64,000 nt of DNA from Helianthus annuus (taxonomy: Eukaryota > Streptophyta > Magnoliopsida > Asterales > Asteraceae), in contig NC_035440.2 in the NCBI RefSeq assembly GCF_002127325.2, positions 75,332,464 through 75,396,463 on the forward strand, in the 5' to 3' direction. Below the pieces are notes generated by a model. It worked only from the letters and a program-made list of their open reading frames with translations. It ran no database searches and was not told the DNA's origin. Positions 34,444 to 44,101 of the stretch are shown here, in pieces (position 1 is the first letter of the stretch; each line of letters begins with the position of its first letter). Position numbers and translations under genes: made by a program.

Positions 34444-34979
34444 CACCTGTGTGCACATTCAAGACTTTTATGGACTGTCGTCCTAGTACTTTCAGTGGCA
34501 CTAAAGGAGCCGTTGGACTCCTCCATTGGTTTGAGAAGCTCGAGTCCGTCTTTGAGATGTGTGAATGCCCTGAGGCTCGCAGGGTGAAGTATGCCAGTGG
34601 TACTCTTGAAGACATTGCGCTGACTTGGTGGAACGCGCAAGTTCAGATGTTGGGGCTGGCGGCTGCTAATGCCACCCCATGGAACGACTTTAAGGAACTG
34701 ATTAAGTGAGAATACTGTAGTCGTGATGACATCTACAAACTACAAGTGGAGTTCTTTAATCTGAAGATGACGGGGTCAGAGATAGAAGCGTATACAAAGC
34801 GATCCAACGAGCTGGCCATCTTGTGTCCAACTATGGTGGACCCTCCTATCAAGCGCATTGAGTTGTACCTCAAAGGCTTAGTACCAGAGATTCAAAGTCA
34901 TGTGACCTCTGCCAACCTTGCTACCATCCAGGATGTTACTCGTTTTTCTCACCGTCTCACAGACCAGGCAGTGGAACAG
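34444..34979 (+). pseudogene. gag: Gag of G, middle part
   Basis: Resumes after E (CACCT copy 34444-34448): [40 protein letters not shown], then FKELIK and a TGA (34707-34709) where I has Glu. The same frame continues EYCSRDDIYKL to AVEQ, where F inserts. This is the Ty3-type capsid region. The stop alone would truncate Gag. Confidence 0.85.
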
Positions 34980-35427
34980 TGTTGATGCACGGAATGTCTG
35001 TTGACTGCGTCTACAAAAAGTCTGAAGTCGAAATTGGTCAATAAGGGGTCAAGGTGTAAATATTGTGTGAAATAGGGTTAGGATCGCTTATTTGTCAAGT
35101 TTCATTATGGACCGCTTATGTGTCTTAGTCTGGACCGCTCATATGTCATTATGTGGATCGCTTTTGTGTCAAGTGTTCTGGACCGCTCATTTGGCATGTC
35201 TTATGAGCGGACCAGGAACTCTATAAATAGGCTGAGCGGTTCATAGTTGTTATGCATGTATGTGTGTGTGCTTAGGAGCCGAAACTCTGTCAAAATTTCT
35301 TCAGAAAGCAATAAAAAGATAGGAATTGAAAGGATAAGCTGTTGTAACTTCATATATGTTGATTCCGCCTTCATACATGAAGATGAGCTACTCTGACTGA
35401 CTTTTCGGGTCAAAGAACGGTCCAACA
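34980..35427 (+). repeat. 5' LTR of F
   Basis: 448 bp. GGATCGCTT/GGACCGCTT units at 35082-35190, a palindrome at 35178-35215 (arms CTGGACCGCTCAT and ATGAGCGGACCAG, one mismatch) and TATAAATA at 35222-35229. Confidence 0.95.
35178..35229 (+). promoter_or_regulatory. Palindrome plus TATA box in F 5' LTR
   Basis: Palindrome with GCATG near its centre, then TATAAATA 6 bp downstream. Confidence 0.7.
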
Positions 35428-35429
35428 AG

Positions 35430-35441
35430 TGGTATCAGAGC
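35430..35441 (+). other. Primer-binding site of F
   Basis: TGGTATCAGAGC, 2 nt after the LTR. Confidence 0.9.
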
Positions 35442-35654
35442 TCAGGACGAGGAGTTCATACTACTACAGCATAGATCTGCAGAAATCTCTCTTTTCTACT
35501 CACTTTCTCTCATACTTTTTCAGTTTCTAGTGGTTCCAACGGTCAAAATTGTCTGAAATTTGAATATAACGTATAAAACACACTAATAACAAACCCTAGA
35601 AAGTTTTAGAGTGAAATTCGGACTAAAAATGGGTAAAACAGGCTAAAAACTATG

Positions 35655-36010
35655 GATCGCGTTTTCGAACATTCAGGACCGCTTTTATGAACAAAATTTG
35701 TTTGGATCGCTTTTTCGGACAATATTACTGTTAGGATCGCTCGAACTGACACTACCTGGCCCGCTCGAACGATCATATTCTGAACCGCTCGAAATATATG
35801 TTTGGATTTCCTGGTCCGCTCGAACGGACATAGTTGGATCGCTTTTCTGACATCTTGTGGTCCGCTCGAGAGAACATATTTGGTATTGTCTGGTCCGCTT
35901 ATTCGGACACATACTGGTTCGCTTGTACTTTAGTCTGTGTTTTGGGTTCGCTTATTTGAACCTAATCAGTTCGCCTTTTTGTCACTTATACAAGATTGAC
36001 CCGCTTTTGT
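35655..36010 (+). repeat. CG-core motif array in leader of F
   Basis: About 14 units, mainly GGATCGCTT, GGTCCGCTC and GGACCGCTT, often followed by GAAC or GGAC. It ends before an acceptor-like TTTTGCAG at 36059-36066. Confidence 0.85.
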
Positions 36011-36076
36011 GGTTCTGTTTTTCAAAAATCTCGAAAATTTTTCTAAGGGTTGGTTGATTTTGCAGGTACAATCAAA

Positions 36077-37339
36077 ATGGATGATATTTTCATGAATCCG
36101 TTCAGCGATATGTATGCATTCACGGGTAGTTCGGGAAACAACGATACATCTTCGAACAATACAAATGAGAATCAATCAAAGGAGAAAAAGAAGGAAGCTT
36201 GGGAGTCTGAGAGTGCATTTGGTACATTCAACAAACCTCCGAAGCATATGGAAATCGAGGAATATAGTCGTTGGTCGAGAAAATTTGAGGATTGGTTGAT
36301 GGCTTTCGCGTTTGCAAGTTGGAAGAGTTTGAAAAATGGATATGTTCATGGAGACAAAAGTGGAGAAACTTTATCATCAGCTGACGAAATTGAATCCTTT
36401 GTGGCAGAGCAAAAGTGTGTGGCATTATTGTTTCAATCGGTGCGAGAAGATATCATTTCGTTGATAGATTACACCAATGCTAAAGATTTGTGGGAAAAAC
36501 TTGAAAAGAAGTGTCTTGGTAGCAAAGAGATTGTAAAAAATAAAACGAAACTTCTTAGAAAAGAGTTTGACATGTTTAGTTGTCTTAAAAATGAATCGGT
36601 TTGTAAAATGATTGAAAGGTTCGGTCATCTGAAGCTGGAACTTGCACGACATAAGATCACGTATTCTCCGGAAGAACTTGTTGATAAACTGTTCGATTCC
36701 GTACCAGATGAAGTGGATTGGAGATATTACGCATTAATGTTGAAGAACACTATTTCTCCTGAAAATTTGACTCTGGATTTGGTGATTGAGAGACTTGAAA
36801 GTCATGAGCTTGAATTGAAGAAAACTTACAAAGTCAATCACTCATCCTATCAGCAAAACTTTGATCTTTATTATCCGAAAAGCTTGATGCCGAAAGCTAC
36901 TTCTCCGAAAACTGCATTTTCTACTGAGAATGTTTCTTCAGCAAACAAAGAAAGTCAAAGCAGTTCAAGCAGTGGAAGCCACAGTGGTTATCACAGTGGA
37001 TCTACGTCTTCTACAAATCGTTCTGATGCGAAGTTTTCGTGCAACATCACAATAGATCTGAAGAACGCACAGAACTTTGATGAGGAGTCGGCCAAGCAAC
37101 AAATGGTTTTCCTGGCGTCTGTGTTGGAGTCCTATGAAGGTTTGGTGGCCAGAAAGATCGGAAATACAAATCTGACGAAAGAAGATTACGATCAGATAGA
37201 CCCTGAAGAAATGGAGCTGATCGACATACGTTGGGCAATGGCAAGTGCAGTTCGACGTGCACAACGCTTCATGGAGATTACTGGGAGAAAACGATCGGTG
37301 GTCCGTCTACAAAGTTGGGGTTTGATAAATCGAAGGTGA
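36077..37339 (+). CDS. gag: Gag of F, N-terminal part
   Basis: I prefer the ATG at 36077 (MDDIFMNPFSDMYAFTGS) over an in-frame ATG at 36050, because the latter precedes the leader end. KPPKHMEIEEYSRWSRKFED and UBN2 (LLRKEFDMFSCLKNESVCKM) follow. Next come a Ser-rich stretch, and MVFLASVLESYEGLVARKIG to RAQRFMEITGR. A frameshift at about 37290-37310 puts the knuckle in the next frame. Gag of this class forms cytoplasmic particles. Confidence 0.85.
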   Translation: MDDIFMNPFSDMYAFTGSSGNNDTSSNNTNENQSKEKKKEAWESESAFGTFNKPPKHMEIEEYSRWSRKFEDWLMAFAFASWKSLKNGYVHGDKSGETLSSADEIESFVAEQKCVALLFQSVREDIISLIDYTNAKDLWEKLEKKCLGSKEIVKNKTKLLRKEFDMFSCLKNESVCKMIERFGHLKLELARHKITYSPEELVDKLFDSVPDEVDWRYYALMLKNTISPENLTLDLVIERLESHELELKKTYKVNHSSYQQNFDLYYPKSLMPKATSPKTAFSTENVSSANKESQSSSSSGSHSGYHSGSTSSTNRSDAKFSCNITIDLKNAQNFDEESAKQQMVFLASVLESYEGLVARKIGNTNLTKEDYDQIDPEEMELIDIRWAMASAVRRAQRFMEITGRKRSVVRLQSWGLINRR

Positions 37340-39373
37340 CTTGCTTTAAGTGTAAGCAGAAGGGTCATTTCAAGAGGGAATGCAGGAATGCATATGCTGA
37401 TGAATCGGAGAATCCGTTTCGAGATGACTATTACAAGAAGGCAATCTACCATCAGAATAGATCCGAGCCGCCCAGATTGAAGCAACAGGAAGAGAACAGA
37501 GACAAATCGAGGGCTCTAGCTGTGATTTATGATGATGAGGGTTACGATTGGAGCAAAGAGGTTTTGCCGGAAGAAGATGCTGTTGCTTATGCTTTCATGG
37601 CAAAGAATGAGCCTATTCCATGGAAAGATAATCGAACAGAGGAACAGAAGTATAGATACCGGAAGATGGTTGCTGAAAACAAGATTATCAGACTTTCTGG
37701 TATATATCTAGAGGCAAAAAGAGCGAATAGATGGGATCCAGACAGAGAGTGCTACCTTGATAAGTATGGCAACATCGCAATTGATGACAAAATGCTTGAT
37801 ATCGAGGCCATCATCAAGGAGTATAAAGAAGAAGATGAATATTGGCAGCACAAGTGGTGGGGAACACCAACGTCAAAGATGATTGAAGAAGAGAAAGAGA
37901 AAGAGAGAGAAGAGAAAGAAAAGAAAGAAAAAGAAGAGATTGATGAAGTGAAAAAGATTGATACGGGTTTGATCGATGTTACGCAGGAATTAACAGCTAA
38001 AAATCTGGGAAAGATGGCTGACAAAGTGCTAGCTGCAAAAGCACTTGAGGTAGATCCTAATTCTGTTTCTGAGTCTAAGGATCAGGTCAGTCAAAATGTG
38101 TCAGCTAATGCGTCAGGTATGAAGATTGATGGAAACATTGACTGCAAAAATTGCACAAAAGAATGCAATTTCTGTAGTACTGTCACGTACCTCAACAATG
38201 AGAAAATTAAAAACCTGACAGCCAAGGTCAACAGTGTTGAGGATCAAATACTCGGTCGTGACAAAACTATGAGAGCTTCAACTGAACGAATCAAAGAGTT
38301 AACTTCTCAAATGGAAAAAGATAAAATTGATCATGAAAAGGTTAAAACTGAAAATGAAAAGTTAATTCTTGAAAATCGTAAAATTTCTGAAAAATTTGAA
38401 AAACTCAAAGCCACAGTTAAAGAAAGTGATGAACGAAATGGTAAAACGTTTAAAGAAAATGAACATTTGCGAGCTGTGGTGAGAATAAAAGGAGAATCAA
38501 TTAATAAACAACTGGATGAGATCGCTAAATTGAAACTTAAAGTTCAAGAAGCTGAAATAGAGAATGAGCGAATTCAGTTGAAACTTAACAGTTATAACTC
38601 TGCAAGCTTTGTGTTGCAGCATATTGTTCCTAAACCTATAGGAAAAAACAAAGCTGGCGAGGATGTTTTTTCAGATGGTACCGGTGTAGGGTTTCACAAA
38701 GTTCCACCGCCGATTTTGCACAATTACACTAAAAAGGAATCTAGGTTGGTTGAACTTGAGGAAGAAAGTGATGTTACACTTCCTGAAAACATTGATGTCA
38801 CGTTCACGTCTTCCAATGACGAGGGTGTCCAAAGTGATGTGGTGAAAAGTGTGGTAGACAAAGTGCTTAAACCGGATTGTGACACTTCTGAGGAGGATGG
38901 GTGTTTTCTAGACAGATACATTCCGAAACAAAAGTCCAAGAACAACTTAGATGAAGAATCAAACCTTGTCATGTACAAGATGATGGGTTCGGATAAGTTG
39001 TTTTCGGATTCAGAGTTTCCGATCGAGAATGTTAACTTGAACAAATTGACAAATGTTTTCGAACTTGTTGAAGTCGAATTGTCAGCAGCGAATACTCTGA
39101 GTCGAAAGAAAGACAGGGTTTACAACAAGAAAACTGGTTATCCACCGAGTTTTTACAATAACAATAGAAACAATTGGTCGGGTGGTTATCAGGGGGTAAA
39201 CTGTTTCAGAAAAGGAATGTTTCACACAAGAGGTTTGTCGAAAAGAAAAAATTTGTGAACAGTTCAAGTTCACTTGCTGATGAAGAAAAAGAAATTTTTT
39301 TAAAATCAAACAAAGAATTTTTTGAGAAGAGAGCTTCGCAGGCTCAGTCTGAAGGCACGAGTCGGGTAGCTGA
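37290..39373 (+). pseudogene. gag: Gag of F, knuckle 1, Cys motif and coiled coil
   Basis: Main frame 37231-39258: GFDKSKVTCFKCKQKGHFKREC gives knuckle 1 (about 37342-37383). An acidic Lys/Glu repeat at about 37880-37950 leads to CKNCTKECNFC (about 38144-38176), coiled coil to about 38590 and LPENIDVTFTSSNDE. It continues MMGSDKLFSDSEFPIENVN to a basic Tyr/Asn-rich part. A shift near 39200 moves to KKKFVNSSSSLADEEKEIF and SEGTSRVAD, where H inserts. Confidence 0.85.
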
Positions 39374-40535
39374 TGTGACACCCCAGGAAAACCAGTGAAC
39401 AATACAGCTTACCTAGCTTCCTCAGTAACCGCATGCTAAATTTCGGGACGAAATTTCTTTTAAGTTGGGGATAATGTGACAACTCGAATTTCCAAGATTT
39501 CATCTTCGCATTTACTGCACGTTAATTGGTTAGGTGATTTGTTTACTCGACTTGTTTGTCTCACAACTGTATACGTTTGTAATATGTTAAAATGTATCGT
39601 GATTGATATGTTATATGGTGTGTATTATGTGTGTATTTGTATACATATTTTGTATTAGTATCGTGGTTGTATAAAAAAAAATGAGATCTGTTAGGCCCAA
39701 ACTCTTGTTTCTATTAACATGACAACCGGCCCAAATCCCTTGTCCCTATATTTTCATATTACGTGAATGCCTAGGAAGGATAGTAGATCATATCAAACCC
39801 TACCTTTTCATTTAGGGTGCGACGGCAGTAACAAGACCACCCCCTTCTACTTGTGATTGCATCTCGATTAATTGGGTCTTCGGTTAGTGATTCTTGCTTA
39901 TGGTTTCATATTTGTATGATGATTATGGGCTTTATGGTATTTGTTAATTGTTGCTTAGATTGATCGCATGTACATAAATGTTGCTGATGTGATGATTGTA
40001 ATTATGAACGAATCAAGTTTCTTAGATTTAGTGTTGCTGTTGCTTAGATTTATGAAATCGAGACTTGTGGGTAGGTAACCGTCAACTTTTGACTAAAATA
40101 TATGTTGAAACAAATTTACAGCCATTTTATAATTTGGTCCAATAGTGTCATGGAAGCAATATCACATGTCGGCCATGGTTGGGTGTTTTGATAGGGTATT
40201 TATTTGAATATTAGATAGATAAGGGCGGCATTACTTGTCTGCATGTGTTATTTGAGGTGGTGTATGATTCTAATGCCATGATCTAATAATTATTGTGTAA
40301 ATTGATAAAGTCATGATCGAACAGTGTGTTGATGTATTAGGGATTGTCGGCTATGTCTATTATATAATAACTGATTCATGTGGGGGGCCTTGACTTTTGA
40401 GGAACACTTTAGTTGATCAATTGGTTGATTTGGACGGCACCACATAAACAAAGGAATCAAACTGTAATTTTCGTAATGATTGTTTAGGGTTTGGAAACTC
40501 ATAACTACTATTGGAGATAACTAGCGGTCCAATAA

Positions 40536-40815
40536 GACTTGGGGGTGGTTGATAGATGTCCGAGTTTTGTGGCCCTTGCCCTTTGGTCCGAGTTTGTTTG
40601 AGGGACATAATGTCCGAGTTTCAAACAACACAGAGGGGTCCGAGTTTTCTTAGCATATGTCCGAGTTTTGAGTAGTAAACATGAAGCCCGACTTTTAACC
40701 TTGGAAGGGTGGTCCGACCTTTCATTTATGCTTATGTCCGAGTTTTGTAGACACATGTAGTCCGAGTTTCATGGCTTTAAAACCCCTCACACTTTGTCCG
40801 AATTTTGTAATGTAA
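40536..40815 (+). repeat. GTCCGAGTTTT array in H LTR
   Basis: About 11 units of core TCCGAGTTTTG or TCCGAGTTTC, spaced about 15-40 nt (for example near 40558, 40588, 40611, 40638, 40656, 40735, 40760). It lies upstream of the putative splice donor at 41237. Confidence 0.8.
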
Positions 40816-41346
40816 TGTTGTTTGAGTTCTATGCTTATAAAAGTTGAATTTGTTATAAAAGTTGATGTGACCAACTGTTATATCTGTAAGGCAGATAACG
40901 CCGTTAAATATGTCGACTGTGCTACGTATGTAAAGTATATGAATCCCTGCTAAGTCTAGTTGATTAACCCTGTTAACTGTTAAGTGTTAACTGTGTTCTA
41001 TTCTGCATGATACGATACCGTATGTTACTGTAATTGTTGTGTATTATTGTATGAATGTGCAAGCCATGTCAGGTCGGTATGTAATCAATTATCACACACA
41101 GTCGATTGAACACCAAGACTTGTAACCCTAATTGATCTCAAACACTTACGTCAAATCATGTGCAATGTACTTAGGTCGTGTGTAACAGACTTAGACGTTT
41201 GATAAACCCTAGAGCATAGCATACCGAGCAAACCAAGGTGAGTTCACCCCCTTACTAAGGCATGGGATTCCCAAGGGCTTGGGAATGGGATTGAAGGAAT
41301 AAGATTGAATAGATTCGTGCTGACACTAATACTAGACTACCACACC

Positions 41347-41600
41347 ACTGTCCTCGGATGTGCAGGACACATACTTATGCTATTCACTATCCTCGGTTGT
41401 GAAGGATACTTATACATACTACTATCCTCGGTTGTGAAGGATACTTATACTAAATTACTATCCTCGGTTGTGAAGGATACTTATACATACTACTATCCTC
41501 GGTTGTGAAGGATACTTATACTAAATTACTATCCTCGGATGTGAAGGATACTTATACTTATTACTATCCTCGGTCGTGAAGGATACTTATGGTTACGAAT
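41347..41600 (+). repeat. 35-36-bp minisatellite in H LTR
   Basis: Seven tandem units of ACTATCCTCGGTTGTGAAGG plus ATACTTATAC and a variable tail. Each unit contains TATCCT facing AGGATA, so each can form a hairpin. The G LTR has only one related palindrome (CATCCTCCGTGGGTAGGATG). Confidence 0.85.
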
Positions 41601-41919
41601 AGTCTAGTGGTTATACAACATGGGAAGCTGTCACACCCCCAAAATCCACCCGCGGATAACACCCGCTTCGAGGGCGTGACTGACCAGGATCCAGCCACCA
41701 ATTATACTGAATAACTAAATTGATAACAAAAGTAGTACTTACTAACCATACGATTAGCAATTGTTAAGTTTAGAGTTCAAGTCTTAAGTTCAGAGTAAAA
41801 TGTAGCGGAAGCATAATTAACAGTTTTAAACATTGTTCATATGGTAAACATGATAAATGCCCAACACACGGGCAGACGACCACTACACATCCCAAGCAGC
41901 TGCTCCAGTCACTGGCCAC

Positions 41920-42494
41920 CTGCAAAGCATGCAGTAAAGGGGTCAACAATAATGCTGAGTGAGTTCACTAGTTGTCCAGTTTTAATTACCAAAAACTCGT
42001 TTCACCAGTTAATTTATCCGTTTATACATGCCATGGGGAGCTACCCCAAAAGTTAGCGACTAAACTGTTTTTCCAATACCGAACACTAGGTAACCGAATG
42101 CGTTTCCGCAGGATGCCCCGATGTCAATGTTCTATCATTATTGACGGATGCCTGAGTACATTAGTTCACGACCGATCCCATACCATGGCACGGTGTGAGG
42201 CTGGTAAGACCTAAATAGCGCTATCAACTAATAACCCGTTCGCCTGGCACCGGCGACTAATCGGTATTATGTAGTAGGGACTTGAGTGATAGAGTTGCGT
42301 TTAGTGCCGTTAGTTGCATTCCGTATAAACAGTAATTAACTAAAAAGGTTTCCCAATACTAGGGAAGATACAGTAAGTTTGTTCCCAAATACTAGGGAAG
42401 GAATGTGGACGGTATCCCCTTTACAAGGGGATAGGGTTGTTTCAGTCTCGTGTCCCAAACCACCGGGACGCATGCTTTTAAGTTGTGAACTCAC
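41920..42494 (-). other. Putative intron inside I LTR
   Basis: On the element's strand the donor is CCAAG|GTGAGTTCAC (ends 42495/42494) and the acceptor GCATGCTTTGCAG|G (ends 41920): 575 nt. It is homologous in position and sequence to the introns of G and H. The 5' LTR copy is 49214-49788. Confidence 0.55.
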
Positions 42495-42750
42495 CTTGGG
42501 TTGCTCGGTATGATACGTTACTTGGTTAAGTATGTTGGTCACCACGTCCTAGCATGGTTACCAAGTATGGGTCAAGTCGGGTACAAGTAAACACGTTATA
42601 GCATGTACGTATACAAACAGTAACATGTAGACAAACAGTAGCAGATCAGAATGAAGTCCAGTCAACAGGAGGCCCAACAGTTGAAGCCCAAAACAACAAG
42701 ACAAACAGTCAAGGCCCAATAACATAAAACAGCCCAGTCGAAACTAAGGT

Positions 42751-42960
42751 GGTTGCGACTCGCAACCGAGGTTGCGACTCGTAACTGCGGTCTCGGTCCG
42801 TCACGTTTTGGTTACGACTCGTAACCGGAGATTGCGACTTAGCAGGTGTGGTTGCGACTCGCAACCAGGTTTGATGCGTGCTGATTGCGACTCGCAACTG
42901 GGAGGTTTCGACTGGTCATGCGTGGTTTCGAGTAGCAACCAAAGGTTGCGACTCGCAACC
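42751..42960 (-). repeat. GGTTGCGACTCGCAACC palindrome array in I LTR
   Basis: Nine 17-bp units, at least three perfect (42751-42767, 42850-42866, 42944-42960). The others are variants such as GGTTACGACTCGTAACC (42810-42826), where both arms changed together. The second LTR has them at 50045-50254. Each unit is an inverted repeat with a 1-nt centre. Confidence 0.9.
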
Positions 42961-43630
42961 GTGGTTTACGTGTGCATGAAGACCTTCTAGAACCTGTCAT
43001 TTGTACGAACCAATGGAAATGCATTTTCGTGAAGCCAATATGTACCATTACCACTAAAACATGTTTGTTTGTCTGATCATTAGCCAAAACAGATCAAATA
43101 TACACATTTCAAAAATATTCCAAAGGCATTCAAATTGTTCTTCATGTTCATCAAGCAATATTCAAACAATATAATCAAGAAATCATGAACTCTCAATAAA
43201 CCCGAATCAAAACAGGAAGCTTATAAGGCCAAGTATCATTTCTTGACAAAGATCATAACACTCATTCTATCATAGAAATCATATTTGTTAACAAACAAAT
43301 CCTAAGAACATGCAATTCTAACCAACCCCTTAACATATATTGGATAACCCAAAACTATGATCAACAAAACATCATCGAGTAACCACCTTCCTTAGCATAT
43401 TTATGAACATACAAGCCTAATATCCATACTAAAACCTCTAATCACCTCAACAAGCATAAAACCATAACAATCATCAACAACCATGAATATAAAAACACTA
43501 ACCGGTTACTCGGGTTTGAGAGAAAAGGGGTGTTCGGGTGGTCTCTTGGTTCGGCCGATCTTCCTTGTTGATAGCTCACTTGATCCGAGAGATATGGAGG
43601 AATGGAGAGATGATTTTGGTTGCTAGAAAC

Positions 43631-43722
43631 TTAGGGTTTTAGGGTTTAGTGAAGAAGATGAGAGGAGAGTGTGAGAAGAGAGTGTGTAAAATGGATAAGG
43701 GAGGTGGGGTTGGGTTTATATA
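43631..43722 (-). promoter_or_regulatory. TATA box and telo-box motifs in I LTR
   Basis: TTTATATA at 43715-43722 reads TATATAAA on the element's strand. Downstream, 43631-43648 reads AAACCCTAAAACCCTAA in the sense direction, two plant telo-box motifs that would lie in or near the transcript's 5' end. Confidence 0.6.
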
Positions 43723-43999
43723 ATGTTCCGAATGGGCTTAGTGGGGTTCCGGGTTGGGTTTTTGGCTACAAGGCCTTAACCGGCCCATTGCTACTGTCCA
43801 CTCGAGACCATTCCGGGTCTCGAGTCGGGTCGAGGTTTCGGTTTACATATATAACACTTATATATATATATACATACACATAAGTAAATCGGCATTTAGC
43901 ACATAATAGCAAATAGTTTTTCATACATTTTTACTGTTAGTCGATTACGTACACGTTCGTTACATCGAAAGGTTATCCGGAAAGATCCGAGGTGTCACA

Positions 44000-44101
44000 T
44001 TATCCCCAAGTTTTAGGAACTTTCGTCCCGAAAGTTAAGGCAGCCACTGTCAAGCTAGTGTAAGTGAAAGCGTTTCAACGGGGTGTCACATCATTCCCCC
44101 G
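44000..44101 (-). other. Duplicated polypurine/LTR-start junction of I
   Basis: Read on the element's strand: CGAAATTCCAAACTAACGGG then GGAATGATGTGACACCCC (outer junction, TGTGACA ending at 44084-44090), then about 85 bp on CTTGGGGATAATGTGACACC (inner junction at 43999). The flanking duplication shows that I uses the inner end. Confidence 0.8.

Larger units (their letters stand above)
41629..43999 (-). repeat. 3' LTR of I
   Basis: 2371 bp, TGTCACACCCC...GGTGTCACA on the plus strand. It contains a palindrome array (42751-42960), a minus-strand TATA box (TTTATATA 43715-43722), two telo-box units (43631-43648) and the putative intron 41920-42494. Small ORFs here recur identically in the other LTR only because the LTRs are identical. 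Confidence 0.95.

Noticed and set aside
37290..37310. Programmed frameshift in F Gag
   Set aside because: D and E read through the same region without a shift, so a simple indel is more likely.
29401..39373. Dynein light chain 8 binding motif in Gag
   Set aside because: Known for some Sirevirus Gags, but I found only weak matches (DQTQK, IIQTDT in E), not a clear consensus.
39374..41628. H as the 5' LTR of a full gypsy element
   Set aside because: The right end 51710 is followed directly by the GCTGA duplication and F gag, with no primer site or internal region belonging to H.
41841..42214. Small ORFs duplicated exactly in the I LTRs
   Set aside because: They are identical only because the LTRs are nearly identical; they overlap the putative intron and show no known domain.
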